Source of the DNA: Lepidodermella squamata
Taxonomy: Eukaryota; Gastrotricha
Assembly (NCBI GenBank): GCA_047495785.1
Contig: JBLDXI010000013.1
Location: 3,720,001 to 3,784,000, forward strand
Direction: 5' to 3'
Length of the DNA stretch: 64,000 nucleotides
Below the pieces are notes generated by a model, which saw only the letters and a list, made by a program, of their open reading frames with translations, was not told where the DNA came from and did no database searches. A program made the translations under genes and the position numbers. Below, piece by piece: positions 32,300 through 45,911 of the stretch (positions are counted from its first letter, which is position 1; every line of letters starts with the position of its first letter).

Positions 32300-34024
32300 T
32301 AACGTTTACATACACTTTATAATAATCAACAACTAGTAATAAACACAAACAACGTAAATCATCGTTCAAACAATTCTCAATACTCGGGAGTAGGAAGTAA
32401 GGTAAAAGATGAATCAAGAAATTGATCCATTCTGCACCAAAATTCACCAATACTGTATACTTATGCCTTACGCTATAATTATCGCGAAGGCCCTAAAATT
32501 AGGGGTAGAACAAATTAGCGATAAAACCTTCAGTAAACGGAAAGCCCTCAAAGTTAACACATTAGAAGGCTGCTTTGTTTACAATAACATAATAATGACG
32601 AAGATTCTCGCGCGTCATGTATTACATCAGCAATAGCGAATATTCACGAGAGACTAATGGGACCGATGGGATAAGTAAGCCCTGGCGAAGTCCAATTCCA
32701 CGCGTATACAGCTTTTTAAATACAAAAAGGCTCAAGACTAAAGAATAATAAAAAAGGATTAAGAGTCTCGGAATGACAATGGTTCGTAAGTTTCTCACTG
32801 AAAAAATTCCATCTCTCATACTTACACATTATCTGAGCCAGAAACGTCTCTGAACATCAAAGAAAAACGAGAAACGGAGAGAAAAGATAGAAACCTTTCC
32901 AATCTGATTTATTCTTCCGATCAGCAAACAGCAGAACATATACCACAGGAAACTGACAAGGCAAAGATAAGGGATGAGGGCAAGGAGCCAAAACAGTTAG
33001 AAAGCACTTCCGTCAGAGTCAACAAAATCGTCCGTCTATGGGAAAAGTCAGCTGACGCAAAGGTGACGGAAAACTTACACAATATATTTTATTTATTACT
33101 CACTAACAAAATATATTTTATATTAAATTTTTTATTATAAAACATACAAATTACTATTTTATTGCCGCATATATTTTAATCGATTTCAACCAAGTTGGTC
33201 CTCCAGAGCCTCCAGAGAAGCACCAGTCGAGCTAAGCTAGCTCTTCAAGCCGACAGAGGTGAACAGAGGTGAACCCCGGACTCCGCAGTTCCGCTAGCGG
33301 CAGCCTCAAGGCCACGCAGTCTGACATTGTCACTCAAGATCGAACTTTCCTCATCCGCGGCTCGAAGGCATGGAGCCAGACCGACCCCTTCATTCGTAAG
33401 CTCACTAGCTCGAAAGCCTGTCGCGAAGCCGCCTACCTGCAGCAATTCTTCATCGAGCAGGTGTCTGAATGGACCAAATAGATCATAACTCTATTTTTAT
33501 AATTTATTTTCGTATCATACTGTGCCAATCTGCGCCTAATACCGAATCCTCAGTGACAAGTCTAACTTATCAACCCAAGCCCTGTTAAATCGCCAGAATT
33601 GGTGTCAGAGTCTAACATCCATCCATCAATTTTTTGAGGCTTCTTCACTCTTCTCTCTGCGCTCAGAGCGGCCGCTCTTCTTCATCTTCCTGGTCCAAAT
33701 AAATAAATAAATTAAACTTAATTCCATGTTGAATCCTCTAGCCTTGTTAACCCTTTGTTACGATTTATCTTACAGTTGACAATGGGGCGTCGGCATGACA
33801 TGACATGAAAAGTCAGCAGTGAAACAGTTATTGATCCACGATCCATCCAAGATTATACCCTCGTCATGCCTATCCGGACAATCTGTCTCTTATTTATTAC
33901 TGCACTTGCTATAAATAATTAAGGCTGTAAACAAAACAGAGAGATCTGCGCATTTACGAAAAGATTGAACAACAATGTTGGGTAGCATCTAACGAGTAGC
34001 TCACATGCATATTCATAGAAACAG
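32300..34024. other. 1.7-kb intergenic region
   Basis: Mostly AT-rich and unremarkable, apart from a GC-richer island at about 33200-33480 listed separately. It should hold the upstream sequence of the NYN gene 2 and the 3' flank of the first TRP channel gene. Confidence 0.45.
33269..33481 (+). other. orphan open frame with coding-like composition
   Basis: A 70-codon frame without ATG (first codon GTG) reads ...TQSDIVTQDRTFLIRGSK, then AWSQTDPFIRKLTSSKACRE, ending FFIEQVSEWTK. It is GC-richer than its surroundings and looks like an exon or a gene fragment (retrocopy). I recognise no family and found no matching splice sites or start, so it is not called a gene. Confidence 0.25.
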
Positions 34025-37000
34025 TTAAATGTCTGCGATAACCGACTTATCATCTTCATCAAAAACTTCTTCTTCTTCCTCATCTTCTTCTTTCAGATTT
34101 TCGACCGCTACAGACAAAGCGTGGCGATTACTATCAGCGGATTTCCGAGATGAGACATCTGAGGGACGAGTCCCCACGTTAGCAGCCTTTGGGAGGAAGA
34201 GCCTGTTGTGCGCTGCATCAGGATCTTCTGAACTAGTTGCGCTTGGAGGATTGACCGGCAAGTCATTTATAGATGTTAACAAATGACGTCTCCTGTATGG
34301 TGCAATAGATCTTCTCAAGAGATGGGGCGATCTAAGAAATGGACGATAGATATATAAATCAAATTAATTTTGGAGCTTACTTGGGAAGCATTGCACTTTG
34401 AGCATCCGATTGATCGCTAGTGTTTGATCCTTGATTTCGATATCCATTGCCACCAGCTAAATTCTCAGTACTACGTGAAGTAAGCCCCGTCATACTTGAG
34501 CCTGAGAAAATGTCCAAAAGTTCGAATCGAAAGCTTGATATGTCCTGCTTAATTTCTTCCAAGTCGACAGTTCCGCTACTGCCCTGTATGGTAAGGCCCA
34601 TAATGAATCGGCGAACAACTTTGTGAATGACGTCATTGAAACGCGGAGCAGGCGCCGCCATCTCACGCCATATAATTCCACCTACAAGTGAGCTGACAGC
34701 TATGATGCCGTTGTGGGTTTTGTCCGCACCCGGACCATCTTGATTTAAACTACTAGTTACAGTCGAGGGGTTTGCTTTCGCGTCGTTGTCCTCGAGTGAC
34801 TCTGCATCATCGCTCATAAATGGCGTAGCTGCAGCTGATCTTGTGTTTGCTTTCTTGAGGCGGCTGAAGCGAAGTTGTTTGAAAAGCCGTTGGAAAGTCA
34901 TAATCAAGTATCTTGGGTTTGGAATGAGATTGAAAGGAGTTGGAACTGTCGGAGAATAATCGGCGATATACTCCAAAAATAATATTGTTCTTGCGTATTT
35001 CCATTCCATTTCTGAGTTGATCTTAAATAATAAAATTTTATAGTTCGCGTAAGTTGACTGAATCTTTAAATCACCTTGATTGCTTCGTAACTGTTCGCCA
35101 TCATAGCTATAAGCATGTTAAGCAGAACACAAACAACCACAACACTGTAGCCACCGTACATAATGTAGCCGATTCTCTCCACCCAGATCATACTTCCATC
35201 GGCGAAGTTTTGAAGATTCATGTAATCCGACTCGCCGAGGCCGAAAAGTGACCAAAAAACCGTGCGGAAGGTGAGCTCAATATCGCCAAACCGTTTCTCG
35301 GCCGGAATGTTGGGTTCATATGAAGAATTAAGCTGAAGAATTTGTCGTAGCGATGGATTGAAATACCAGTAAACATTCATAGTGCCAATCATAAAAGCCG
35401 CGAAGACGACAAGAAATACAAAGAAGAAAGCAAAAATGTCGTTAACAACGCGCATTAACGCGAGGTAACACGGCCCGAAGACCTCAAGTACCGGGAAGAT
35501 GTAAAGAAGTCTGGAAAACGAGAATACAGCACCAACGGCAAAAAGTAGCTCGCTACATGTTAAGGGGTCTACGGGATGAAAGTAAAAACGATCCGAATTG
35601 ATCCAATATAGCTTGTTGGGGAAAAGTAATAAGGAGGCGTTTGAAACTGGCTGCTCTGCGAAAAATGTCACAGCATCGATTGTCTGAAAGCAAACTTGAG
35701 ATGACAAACTTTGAGGCAGACGGAATGAATTTCTTACCTTGCCATAAGACATGAAACGGTAGAATAATGCCGCTGCAAAAACGGCCAACATAACGTAGTC
35801 GATAAAATCAAAGGGAGAGCGGCACACTGTTGCCCATCTTTGGTTCAACCGATTAGGAATGTCCCGAGTGATGATATCGAAAAGCTTCCGGAAGAGCAGC
35901 CCTAACAGCCAGATGCTTACAGCCCACGACATCCAGTTATCACCACGCGGTCGAATGATGAAGTCCTTACCAAAGCTACACATTTCTGCCACGCCTCTTG
36001 CGGAAAGCTCACCAACTGAATCTACAGCCTGCTCCCCAGAGCTTTTAAAAGACGCTGGATTGCTGCAAGGACCGCAAAACGCCTTACAGTACTGGTAAAC
36101 AGTTTCGTTAAGGTTGTAAAGCTTCACTGTTCGCGGGTCTGATATCGCCGACGTCAGATTACTGAGCCTCTCAGGTTCGTTGTAGCAGCCAAACGTGTTA
36201 ATTGACAGCATGCACAAAATCCCGATGAAAATCATGTAAGACACCGAATAAGCTACAAATTTAACCAAAGGTCTGGAGATAAGTTGCCCAGGTCTCGAAT
36301 CAGGTACAATCCAATGGAAGAACATTAAAATCGGGTAGCCCAACATAATAAACAACAAATTGAGGAAAATTTTGCTGGGTCCGGAAGCACCTTGAAATTG
36401 ATTGAAACCTCGCAACCAACGGCGCATAAGTTCCTGTTGGCAAGACCAATGTGAGACGAATTCTTTCTGTTTGTACTGAATTGCGACTCGCAGACGTGCA
36501 AGGGGTTCAGACTTGACGAAGACGGTTTCAAAATTTGATTCGCTGGACGATTGAGCGGATAGACCATTCCCGAAAAAGGAAGACTCTACCGCTGCATCGA
36601 CTGCTGGTGAGTTGTTGCTACCTGAAGTTCGTTGGCTATTCGAAGTTTTAACACTATAACAATTTAGTATAGTCTTCAGTTCGTAGTGAGTTCTGACGTT
36701 GTCGAGGAGTTTTACGACATAATGACTCAACTGCGCGACGAGCTCTTTGTACTCGCGTTTGAAATGCTTCTCCTGAGCCGCTCTTATCTCCATTTGCCGC
36801 GATAGCTCAAACGCGGTTTGGAAGGGATCTGTTGAAGTAAGGGAGATGTAAGCTTCCGACGTTAAGGCGCGGTACTCATTCAGTCGCCTCTTCGCGTGTC
36901 TCAACAGATCGCGGCTACTATGTGGAATGTCTTTATCCGGGGCACAGCGGTCGCAGTTACAGTCGAAATCGTGTGGCAGTGGGACTCGCATTCCATCTTG

Positions 37001-37755
37001 CCATAGCAGATGAACTATTCCAAAAAGGTTCTTCTGGCAAGCTAAGATGATAGGTGAGATGTCATCAGAGAACGGACTGGTTTCGGGCAACTTCGAAGCA
37101 AGCTCCGGCCATCTGTTGTGGTACTGACGGTAGTTGGGATGCTTCAGAATTAGCTCTGTGATGTTTTCGTAACTGTAGAACAATGAAATTGATAAACATT
37201 AGAACGGAATTTTAAGCTTACTTATGGCTAATCGCGAGAAGCAAGGCTTCGTAAAGGTTCACAGGGTTCGATTTATCGAGCAGCATTTCGACAATCTAAA
37301 AGTTAAGTTTGATTGAGATTGTTGTCGATTATGGGTGTTTTCCTTACCTCTGCATGCTCATTTACAACTGCTATTTGGATAGCGGTTCGGCCAAAAGCGT
37401 CGGCTGCGTCGCAGTCTAAAGCTGGATTCTGGCTAAGAATCGCCTCAACCCCAGGTGCATCCCCATACTCCGCAGCCCAGAAGAGGTTACGTAACTCTTC
37501 ACTCGGCTGGGGCACGAACATTTGCAGGGTCGATTGGCGCCGGCGCATAGTTTTGTCCGGGCCTCGATCAGGGTGCTTTCTAGGCGAACTTCCTTTCTGA
37601 AGGTTAAGAATAAGGATATTCGAGCCGAGATCGAGTCGGAAATGCCTCACCTTGCCATTACTTGCCGTACTGCTATTCGAATACATTTTCCGAAGGGCCT
37701 CAGGCCGGGTAAAGGACGTGATTCTTTTCACAGCCCGCACGGCTCTTACGGACAT
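34025..37755 (-). CDS. TRPC-type cation channel, tandem gene A
   Basis: Exons 37755-37348, 37295-37222, 37172-35738, 35683-35075, 35021-34381 and 34331-34025 give about 1157 aa (1139 if an in-frame 54-nt intron in exon 1 is removed). Order: N-terminal ankyrin repeats (LRNLFWAAEYGDAPGVEAIL...GRTAIQIAVVNEHAEIVEML), TRP-specific linker (TSEAYISLTSTDPF), six membrane segments, pore region ELTFRTVFWSLFGLGESDYM, then the TRP box EWKYART just inside the membrane. The C-terminal VDLEEIKQDISSFRFELL is the conserved TRPC calmodulin/IP3-receptor-binding area. It ends in an acidic Glu/Asp run. TRPC channels pass Na+ and Ca2+ after phospholipase C signalling. Gene B downstream is a paralogue. Confidence 0.88.
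35684..35737 (-). other. 54-nt intron readable in frame in TRPC gene A
   Basis: GTAAGA...TTTCAG borders, length divisible by three and no stop codon. Splicing it out gives YGK-TIDAVTFF, which fits the helix better than the retained version, and gene B lacks the extra 18 residues. A second such 54-nt segment (GTGAGG...TTCAG) lies in exon 1 near 37600-37655. Confidence 0.65.
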
Positions 37756-39130
37756 TCTTGCGATATCTCCTCGCGTGTTATCTAGCTTATTGTAACTGAA
37801 TAATTAATAAAATTAGGCTGATAGCTGATTTTGTACAGTGGCACATGTAAAAATCGTCCTAAAAAATTACAATTAGCCATCGCATAGCAAGACTAAGATA
37901 AGGCGGTTTGTCGTAGTTTCTCGGACACAACAACGACGGGGAAAGCTAACAGATTGTAGCACACCTGTCGACATTTTTGTAACCCCACTACGCGACAACT
38001 CGAAAAACGTCGCGCAGCTAATTAATTACTTTTGGTATTATTACGAATGGAAAAATTATTGAATAGGCGCAGCTTACGTATTTCCCAAGAAGGGCGCTCT
38101 TCGCGTGATTAAATGCTTGATAATAGTTTAATCGCTGATGTGAAGCGCTGATATCAATATAAAAAAGAACGCGCACTCAATCACACTTTATTGTGAAGAA
38201 AAAAATTAGCAGCAGATAGACGATATAAATCATGCGTGACCTGCCGCGCACCTGCAGTGAATGGACACCCTGAAAAAACTCACTATTTTTAGCCGATTTC
38301 ACTTCATCCCGAATGAAAAATTGTAGATTAATAATGCAGTCTCTAGCGTGGTATATTAAGTCTTAATAAAATTAAGCCGTCTTTAATAGCCCGTTCGTTT
38401 GCACCCGTGTATTGCGGAGGCCTAGCATCAGCTGTTTTACGCATGATTTGTAGCGCAAATCAGACATTTGGTCTTGTTATAAAGTGCGCTGTTAGTAAGG
38501 AATGTAATAACATCGACAATGCGTCTTTAGAATTTCGGCCGAGGTCGGTGCGCGGCTCTTAGTAACGAGACAAGACTGAATTCCGAAATATTTCGGCTGA
38601 TTCGATAATATTTATCCATTTTTTTGGAATGAAGTGCGGGAGAAGAGGAATAGTTTCGTATATTATACACCAGGGTGAATTTCCGAAGTTTACCTACAAC
38701 CAAATTATCGATATTTTTAGCTATACCAATCGTGCTCAAACAATAAATGATATAAATTGACAATATATAGATGCTTTGTTCAATTGTCCATAATGGTGTC
38801 ATACAAATGTGCCGACGTGCTACTAATTATTGGACCTGCATTATTTCATATTACGATTGAAGTCCACGAAAATTCAAATATTTTATTGCTCAAATATTTT
38901 TGATTTTTTTTCCTCCATTTTTTAGATCACAAATAATTTTCAATATACCGTGAACGCAGCCGAACTTCGCCATGCAGCTAAAAGCAGTTCCAATAAATAT
39001 CAATTGAATCCATTAAAATTTCTCAGGTTTTTGTTGTTAAAAGCAGCAATTATTTCATAATGAGATTAATACACACAGCAGCGTAAAATTTGTACACATG
39101 AGATGGGTTTAGAAGAGACTAAAAATCCCG
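37756..39130. other. 1.4-kb spacer between the TRPC genes
   Basis: AT-rich and without a supportable ORF, RNA gene or repeat. It contains the upstream region of gene A and the 3' flank of gene B. Confidence 0.45.
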
Positions 39131-42100
39131 TCACAGTTCTTCTTCAATTTCTTCATTAACTTCCTCGAGAAGGGCAGCCGGTTGAGTGGTGTTAACGTCG
39201 TTACTAAAACTGCGATGAGTCGTGACGCTGGCTACGGCAGATGATCGGCTGACCGGCGAAGGCCGGGCGAGAGGGCCTGATGCAGACCTGCCACGACTGA
39301 GTGAGAGAGGTGGTGTTGAAACTTCGGTGCTTCGGTCGGTTGAAGAGGCGGCAGCCGAGCCGGGCATTTCTGCGTCATCACTTTCATCGCTGCTGTCTTC
39401 TTCTTCGGAATCTTGTGACTCTGAAGGCGGGGCTGCTACAACGGGTATGAGACTACCGACGATTGACTGAGGCATCAGACTGCGCCGGCGGTAGGGTGCG
39501 ACAAATCTTGGTCGCGGAGATCTGGTTCTAATTGGACAAAAAAATTAATTAAAATTCAACCATGCGTGAAATTAATTTGAGAATATTTAAAAAAATTAGA
39601 AATAATTAATTACCCAGTCATTGATAACGTTTGAACGATATCATGTATAGGCGAGTTTTGCTCACTGCCAAAAATCGCTGTGACTTCCGAAGATGGAGTT
39701 GTCAAATGCTGTTGTGAAACCATTAGCAGGTTATTGCCAACACTATTAGTTCGAGGTAAATTAGGATTGACAGATGGCCCGCTGTCGGTATTATTTGCCG
39801 GCACCTGACCAGCCGTTCCGATGAACGATTTCGTAGACCCGGGCGAGTTTTGCTGCAAGCTAGTCCGTGACAGCCGTCGGACGTTGCTGATTAAACTTGT
39901 GTTCATGCTTGTCGCTTGATTGGACGTTGGCATCAGCCCGCCTTGAGGGACATTCATCGTCATTTGTGTTGAGTTTGGATTGTTTGTTGTCAGCAGGTTC
40001 AGCACTTCGAACCTGAAGCTGGATATGTCTTGTTTGATTTCTTCGAGATCGACTTTCGTTTCGCCTGAAGCTGTGCTCAGGCCCAGAATGTAACGGCGAA
40101 GGATGTTGAACACAACAGACCGAAATTTGACTGAAAAGAACATTCAAACTTTAATAAAGGTAGGGAAAGAAAAGTGAACAAACAATGTGACGGTTTAGGG
40201 GATCGGGCGAGGTAAGAAACGAAGTGTAGGAGGTAGGAGTACATGGTAGGAGTGTGAATGATGTGAAATTGAAGGTTGGGGGAATCAAGGGGGAACATTT
40301 ATTACCAGGGTGGAGGCTGGGGGAAGGATTGAGAATCCAAAGGGAAAGATAGGGTAGATGCGGCATGGTTTGGGGAAGGAAAGGGAAAGGTTGTTGAAGA
40401 ATTTAGCCCTAAGGGGAAGGCTGGGGGAGATAGTAGGGATAGTTTGGGGACGAATATGGAAAAATGGAATACAAGGGGAAGGTTTGGGGAAGGAAAATGA
40501 AAGGAGAGTTAAGCTTACCTAAATGGGGATTTATCGGCCGTCTACGATGAGTTGAGCCTTCACTACTGCCGCCTGATTGTTGATCCGGCACCAAAAGATG
40601 CTGCATAGCATCACGAGACGCGCTCGGCCTTCGACTCCCAGCACCCAACGGGGTACTCGTTTTTGCCGGATTGTCGCTATTCTGCCGGCTCATATGACGC
40701 GAACGAACTCGCGGCGATGAAACTGGAATAGCGTTGAAGCATTTGTTCATGAAGCAGAAGTTGCAACACGCCGGCGTGTCATCTTCCTCATCATCAGGGC
40801 TATGCATATTCAAATGCGTGTTACTGGTCATTGTCCCATTTTCAACGCGAAGGTTCGATTTCGACGGAGATTTCTTACTCGCAGTAATAGATTCCTATTT
40901 AAACCAAAAATTAGTAATTATTTACTATTTCTTTGACGAAAACGAACACTAAAACTTGAAGTAGACATAGGATCCCTTGTGGTATTCGGCGTAGGAAACG
41001 CTGAACTGGCACTATTCGCTGCGAGCCTTGCGATATTCGGGTGCCCAGGCACTGTGAAAGACTCGTTTAACACCTCTTCGTCAACAGTTACACCAGCCGC
41101 CGCCGCATTTTCTGCATCATCGTCGACTATTCGAATTTCAACCGGGGCTTGGGGTGATTTCGCCTTGGCCGCAGTGTGTTTCGCCCCGGCTTTCGGCAAC
41201 GTGTTGATTACAATAGGCTGACCTTCGGCGCAGAAAAATCCCAAACTGGAACGGCGCCGTTTGCGCCGCTGCGGTCGAACTGCGTCGATTAAATTGCAAA
41301 TCATGTCCCACATATAGCGCGGGTTCGGAAACAAGTTGAAAGGCGTCGGAATAGTTGGCGCATGCTCCGGGATATACTCCAAAAACAAAATTGTTCGAGC
41401 GAATTTCCACTCCATTTCCGAATTTTGCTATGAGATAAATCCTAATTAAACCCTGATTAAGAAAAATATAAAAAAAATACCTTGATAGCATCGTAGCTTT
41501 TAGCCATCATAGCGATTAACATGTTAAGGAGGATGCAAACCTAAAAATTAATTATTAAAATAATCGGAAATTTTTCGGGTAGCTTCAACATACCACTACA
41601 ACGTTGTAGGCGCCATACATTATGTAGCCGATTCGTTCGACCCAAACCATACTACCATTGCCGTAGTTGTTAACGCTCAAGTAATCTGACTCGCCGAGGC
41701 CGAATAAAGCCCAGAAAACGGTGCGGAAAGTGAGTTCAAGGTTGCCGAATCGTTCGGCAGCTTTTATTTCGACTTCGTAGGTCTCGTTTAGCTGCAGCGA
41801 TCGCCGTAAAGTTGGGTTGAAAAACCAGTAGACGTTGAGCATGCCAAGCATAAACGCGGCAAATACGACGAGAAAGACGAAGAAAAACGCAAAAATATCC
41901 TTCACCACGCGCATCCTAAATTAAGATTAGAAAGGGAACACAAGAAATTTATAATTAAGGTAATTAAAAAAATTGATATTTTATTCTTAATTTTTCAAAA
42001 AAAAATATGGAATAAATTATTATAAAAAAATTATATTGATTTTTTTATTTGTATTAAAAATTGAAAAATTTAAATTTCAAATTTCCTAAAAAATTGAAAA

Positions 42101-44891
42101 ATAATTACAAGGCGAGGTAGCACGGTCCGAAAACTTCAAGAGCAGGGAAAATGTAGAGCAGTCGAGCGAATGAGAAGACGCCACCGACAGCAAACAGCAG
42201 TTCACTGATAGTCAACGGATCGCTCGAGTGGTAAAACATGCGATCTGAGGGCAGCCAGTACATATATTGCGGGAATAGCGCGTATCGCGACGGAGACGGG
42301 CGAAGTGACAGGAAAAACACGACCGTTTCCGTGACCTTGAAATACGCGTACAGCCGCGAGATCAGCGAGCAAATGTAGAAAAACAACTGGCCGAGATCGA
42401 TCATGTCAAATGGAGCTTTGAACATAGCCTTCAATAACGAAGTCCCAGGCACTGCTATTCCGACTGTACCACGAACGAATTGGCGCACCTTTCGGCAAAA
42501 TAAGCCGAAAAGCCAAACTGTGACAATCCAGCAGATCCAGTTGTCTGAGTTTGGCCTGACGTGGAAGTCCTTGTCGAGGCGGCAGATTTTCCAGACGCCG
42601 GCTGGGGACAGTTCGCCGAGTTGTGAGACAACGGGTTCATCTTCGTCCGGCTCTTCGATTGGGTAGACGAGGCCGCGCGTTTCATTGCAAAATGTCCGCA
42701 CGACCTCGTACAAATCATCGCCGTGATCGGCGTCGCTCGACGATGTTATGCCTTTTATGTGCGATATTATGTAATACATCGGCTGGTAGTTGTCGGCTAA
42801 AAATGAAAAAAATCAAATTTAAACGAAATAATTTGTAACAACTTGGCATTTCTGCTAATTAAAGAAAGGATGATTCATCGACTTTAGGAACATGATCATT
42901 ACCATTTTTTCAATTAAATGAAGGGGAATTTCATTAGGTATCATTTGGTTGATCATAAAAATCCTGAAAAATCAATCGATAGCGAGAAATAATTGGGTCA
43001 AAATAATCGCTCCACTGAAATTGAAGTTCTAGCGTTCTAGAACCACATTTTGTAAGATTTTTTCGGTCAGGTAATGGATCCACCCTATAAGTATCACTGA
43101 GATGTTGTACCTATTTATAAGCTTCCGGGTATGCATAACAACTTTCTTTGTTGGCTTCCCTGACTGAGGATAAAGAGAAAATCACTGATTTTGAAAATCG
43201 ATAATTGAAAATCGAAAATGAAATTTGAAAATCGATGATCGACATCTGATCTCATTGAGAAACTTGAAATTAAATTGTTCTCACCTGGATGTTGTATTTC
43301 CGACAGTTTTGGCGATGCGTCGTAGTACCCAGTTGGCGTTATGGTTATTACAAATAAAATCGTCAGGAAGAAAATGTAAGACATGGAATAAGCAACAAAT
43401 TTGACCATCGGTTTCGCCACAATTCGACCCATTTTGCTCTTCGGCGCCACCCAATGGAAAACCATTAAAATCGGGTAACACACAACTGTCAACAGCTAAA
43501 ACAAAAATTTATTGAAATTTAAACACAATTATTTTTTAATTTGATTACCAGACTGGTGAAAATTTTAGTGGGGCTCGACGATCCCTGATATTGAGAGAAT
43601 CCTCTCAGCCATTTTCGCATCAACTCTTGCTGACAGGCCCAATGTGATACGAACTCTTTCTGATGGTAATGAATCGCGACTCGAAGCCTAGACAAAGGCT
43701 GCGGCAGAATTTGGTCCGGCGTCACGATTTGCTTCGCCTGTTTCTTCCTCAGAACAGTATCGCCAGTACTCGAAGCCGCGAATCCACCCCCGATGCCGCC
43801 AGACCAGTCTAAAATAGTCTTTAACTCGTCGTGAGTTCGAATGCAGTCAAGCAGTTTGACAACATATCGCCGCATCAATTCTATCAAAGCTTTGTATTCA
43901 CTCTTGAAATGCTTCTCCCAAGTAGCGCGTAATTCCATCTCCTTGCATAGCTCGAACGAAGTTTGGAAAGGGTCGGGCGATGTTAGGGAGATATAGGCCT
44001 CGGACGTAAGGGCGCGGTACTCGTTCAAGCGACGTTTAGCGTGCTTCAACTGGTCTTCCATCCTCGCATCTTGGCAAGCCCCACAAGCGCAGTCGAAGTG
44101 ATGCGGAACTGGAACCCGCATTCCGTCTTGAAGCAGAAGATGAACGATTCCGAACAAGTTCTTCTGACACGCCAGGATTATAGGTGAGATGTCGTCGGAA
44201 AATGGGCTGGTATCTATAAAAACGAAGTCATAGTCAATAAAAAATCGAGTCGGGTAGTTAACCTGGCAATTTAGCGGCTAACTCTTGCCACCTATTGTGA
44301 TACTGCCGATAGGTAGGGTGTTTGAGAATTAATTCGGTGATATTTTCGTAACTAAAAAAATTCAATAAAAAATTTAGTTTAAATTGAAAAAAATTTCATA
44401 CTTGTGGTTTATTCCCAGTAAAAGGGCGAGATAAATATTAGCAGGTGAAGCGTGGTCCAACAGCATTTCGACGATCTAAAAAAATTCAATATTGGAAAGT
44501 TATTAGAAGCTCGGAAACTGTATACCTCAGCATGCTCATTCGCGACGGAAATTTGTAGGGCTGTTCGCCCGAACATGTCCGGAGCATTCGTGTCGAGGTT
44601 CGGATGGGTGATTAAAATTTCAGTGACGCTTGGTATGTCGCCGAATTCAGCGGCGTGTAACAGGTCCCGTAAAACTTCCCCGGGTATGGCGATCTGCGAG
44701 AACAACTTGAGCGTCGACTGGTGTTGACGCACTTTTTTCTCGAGTTTCCGCTCCTGACGCTGATGGCTCTATGAATGAGAAATTTAAGGAATAATTAGCG
44801 ACAGAAAAATTAGTTGAAAGCAATTATAATCAAAATGTTATCAATTCAAGTTGGGGAAAAATTAAGAAAATTATACCTTGGATCGATTCAT
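39131..44891 (-). CDS. TRPC-type cation channel, tandem gene B
   Basis: Thirteen exons (44891-44877, 44768-44526, 44475-44402, 44351-44263, 44213-43549, 43495-43285, 42796-42109, 41915-41594, 41540-41481, 41427-40948, 40894-40519, 40130-39614, 39527-39131) join in frame to 1378 aa. Ankyrin repeats (LRDLLHAAEFGDIPSVTEIL), TRP linker, six membrane segments, pore ELTFRTVFWALFGLGESDYL, TRP box EWKFART and VDLEEIKQDISSFRFEVLNL follow the same order as in gene A. Gene B has extra introns and a longer C-terminal tail that is Ser/Pro-rich and acidic (SQDSEEEDSSDESDDAE). The intron after exon 10 needs a non-consensus GTTCGT donor, so that join is the least certain. Exon 1 is only 15 nt. Confidence 0.85.
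40150..40500 (+). repeat. purine-rich low-complexity stretch in an intron
   Basis: The plus strand is dominated by GGGGAAGG, GGGAAAGG and similar tracts (pyrimidine-rich on the coding strand) within the 388-bp intron 11 of TRPC gene B. It may be a degenerate minisatellite or form triplex/G-rich structures. Confidence 0.6.
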
Positions 44892-45911
44892 CGTAGCTTT
44901 TAAAATTTCAAACCGGCTTCATTCGGGAATTATGACGATATCGACGTATACGAACGACTGAAGCGAAGACAATTCCTCGTAGAAAAATTGCTAAAAATGG
45001 GTCGAAAAAGAATTGTAATTTTGCAGACACTGGAAACACATGCAAACATTTTATCGCCACGCGATCAACTTGAAGCGTGTGCGATTTTAAATGTAAACAC
45101 GAAAATTAATGATTGCGGTCACGATTGCGACCTCGAAAAATACCGACTTCACCTAAAATGCGAGTTAATATAAATATCTGATTATTGTTTAGCGCGGTTG
45201 AATAGGGAGGTAATATAATGGACTCGTTTAGCGGGTCCACTCATCAAAACCGCCGTATCATTTTCAAAACGGCGCTTTGTTAAAAATTTTGAAAAGCGGC
45301 CTAAATTTCTTGGAATGATGATGATAGGCCATCGTGTTTTTAGATGCGCGAGTTGTTTATTATGTGCGTGATGCCACGTGCGCAGTGTCAAACTAGAAGA
45401 TAGTACCCATTCTCTATCTTTGTTTTTCAAAGGGCGTTGCGCATTTCCACTTTGTACATCGTGATCTGCGTGTAAGACACATCATATCATATATTATTGA
45501 CGCAGCTAAGTCAACACCGCCGTGGAACTTCCTTAAACTAGATGTACTGCTTTTAGCCCTCGACAAAATACCCGCCTTCGTCTTGTTGTTGTTTGTTGAT
45601 CTCGAACAGGAGCCGCCACGCCAAAAATCAAGTTCAGCTGTCCAACTGTAAAATGGCCCGTTGCGAAAATTCAAAACTGTGCATCAACTTTTATTCTCAA
45701 TTCAATAATTATTTAAGAACACAAGTGAAAATATTATTATAAATACTGATTTTTTTCAAGCCAGTAGCAACTTCCAACAATACTGAGCCACAACAAAAAA
45801 TGAGGTCGTGACAAAAATTATAAATTTTTTGCATAATTATCACATTTAAAAATTATTATTGAATACACAACAAGGTGGAGATTTTCACGCTTTTGAGATC
45901 ATTATATATTA
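44892..45911. other. 1.0-kb intergenic region, nothing recognised
   Basis: This lies upstream of TRPC gene B and downstream of the CIBAR1-like gene. Short frames at 45182 and 45414 (minus) have no motif. Confidence 0.45.

Noticed and set aside
37313-37785. Plus-strand frames opposite TRPC gene A exon 1
   Set aside because: Antisense shadows of the ankyrin-coding exon.
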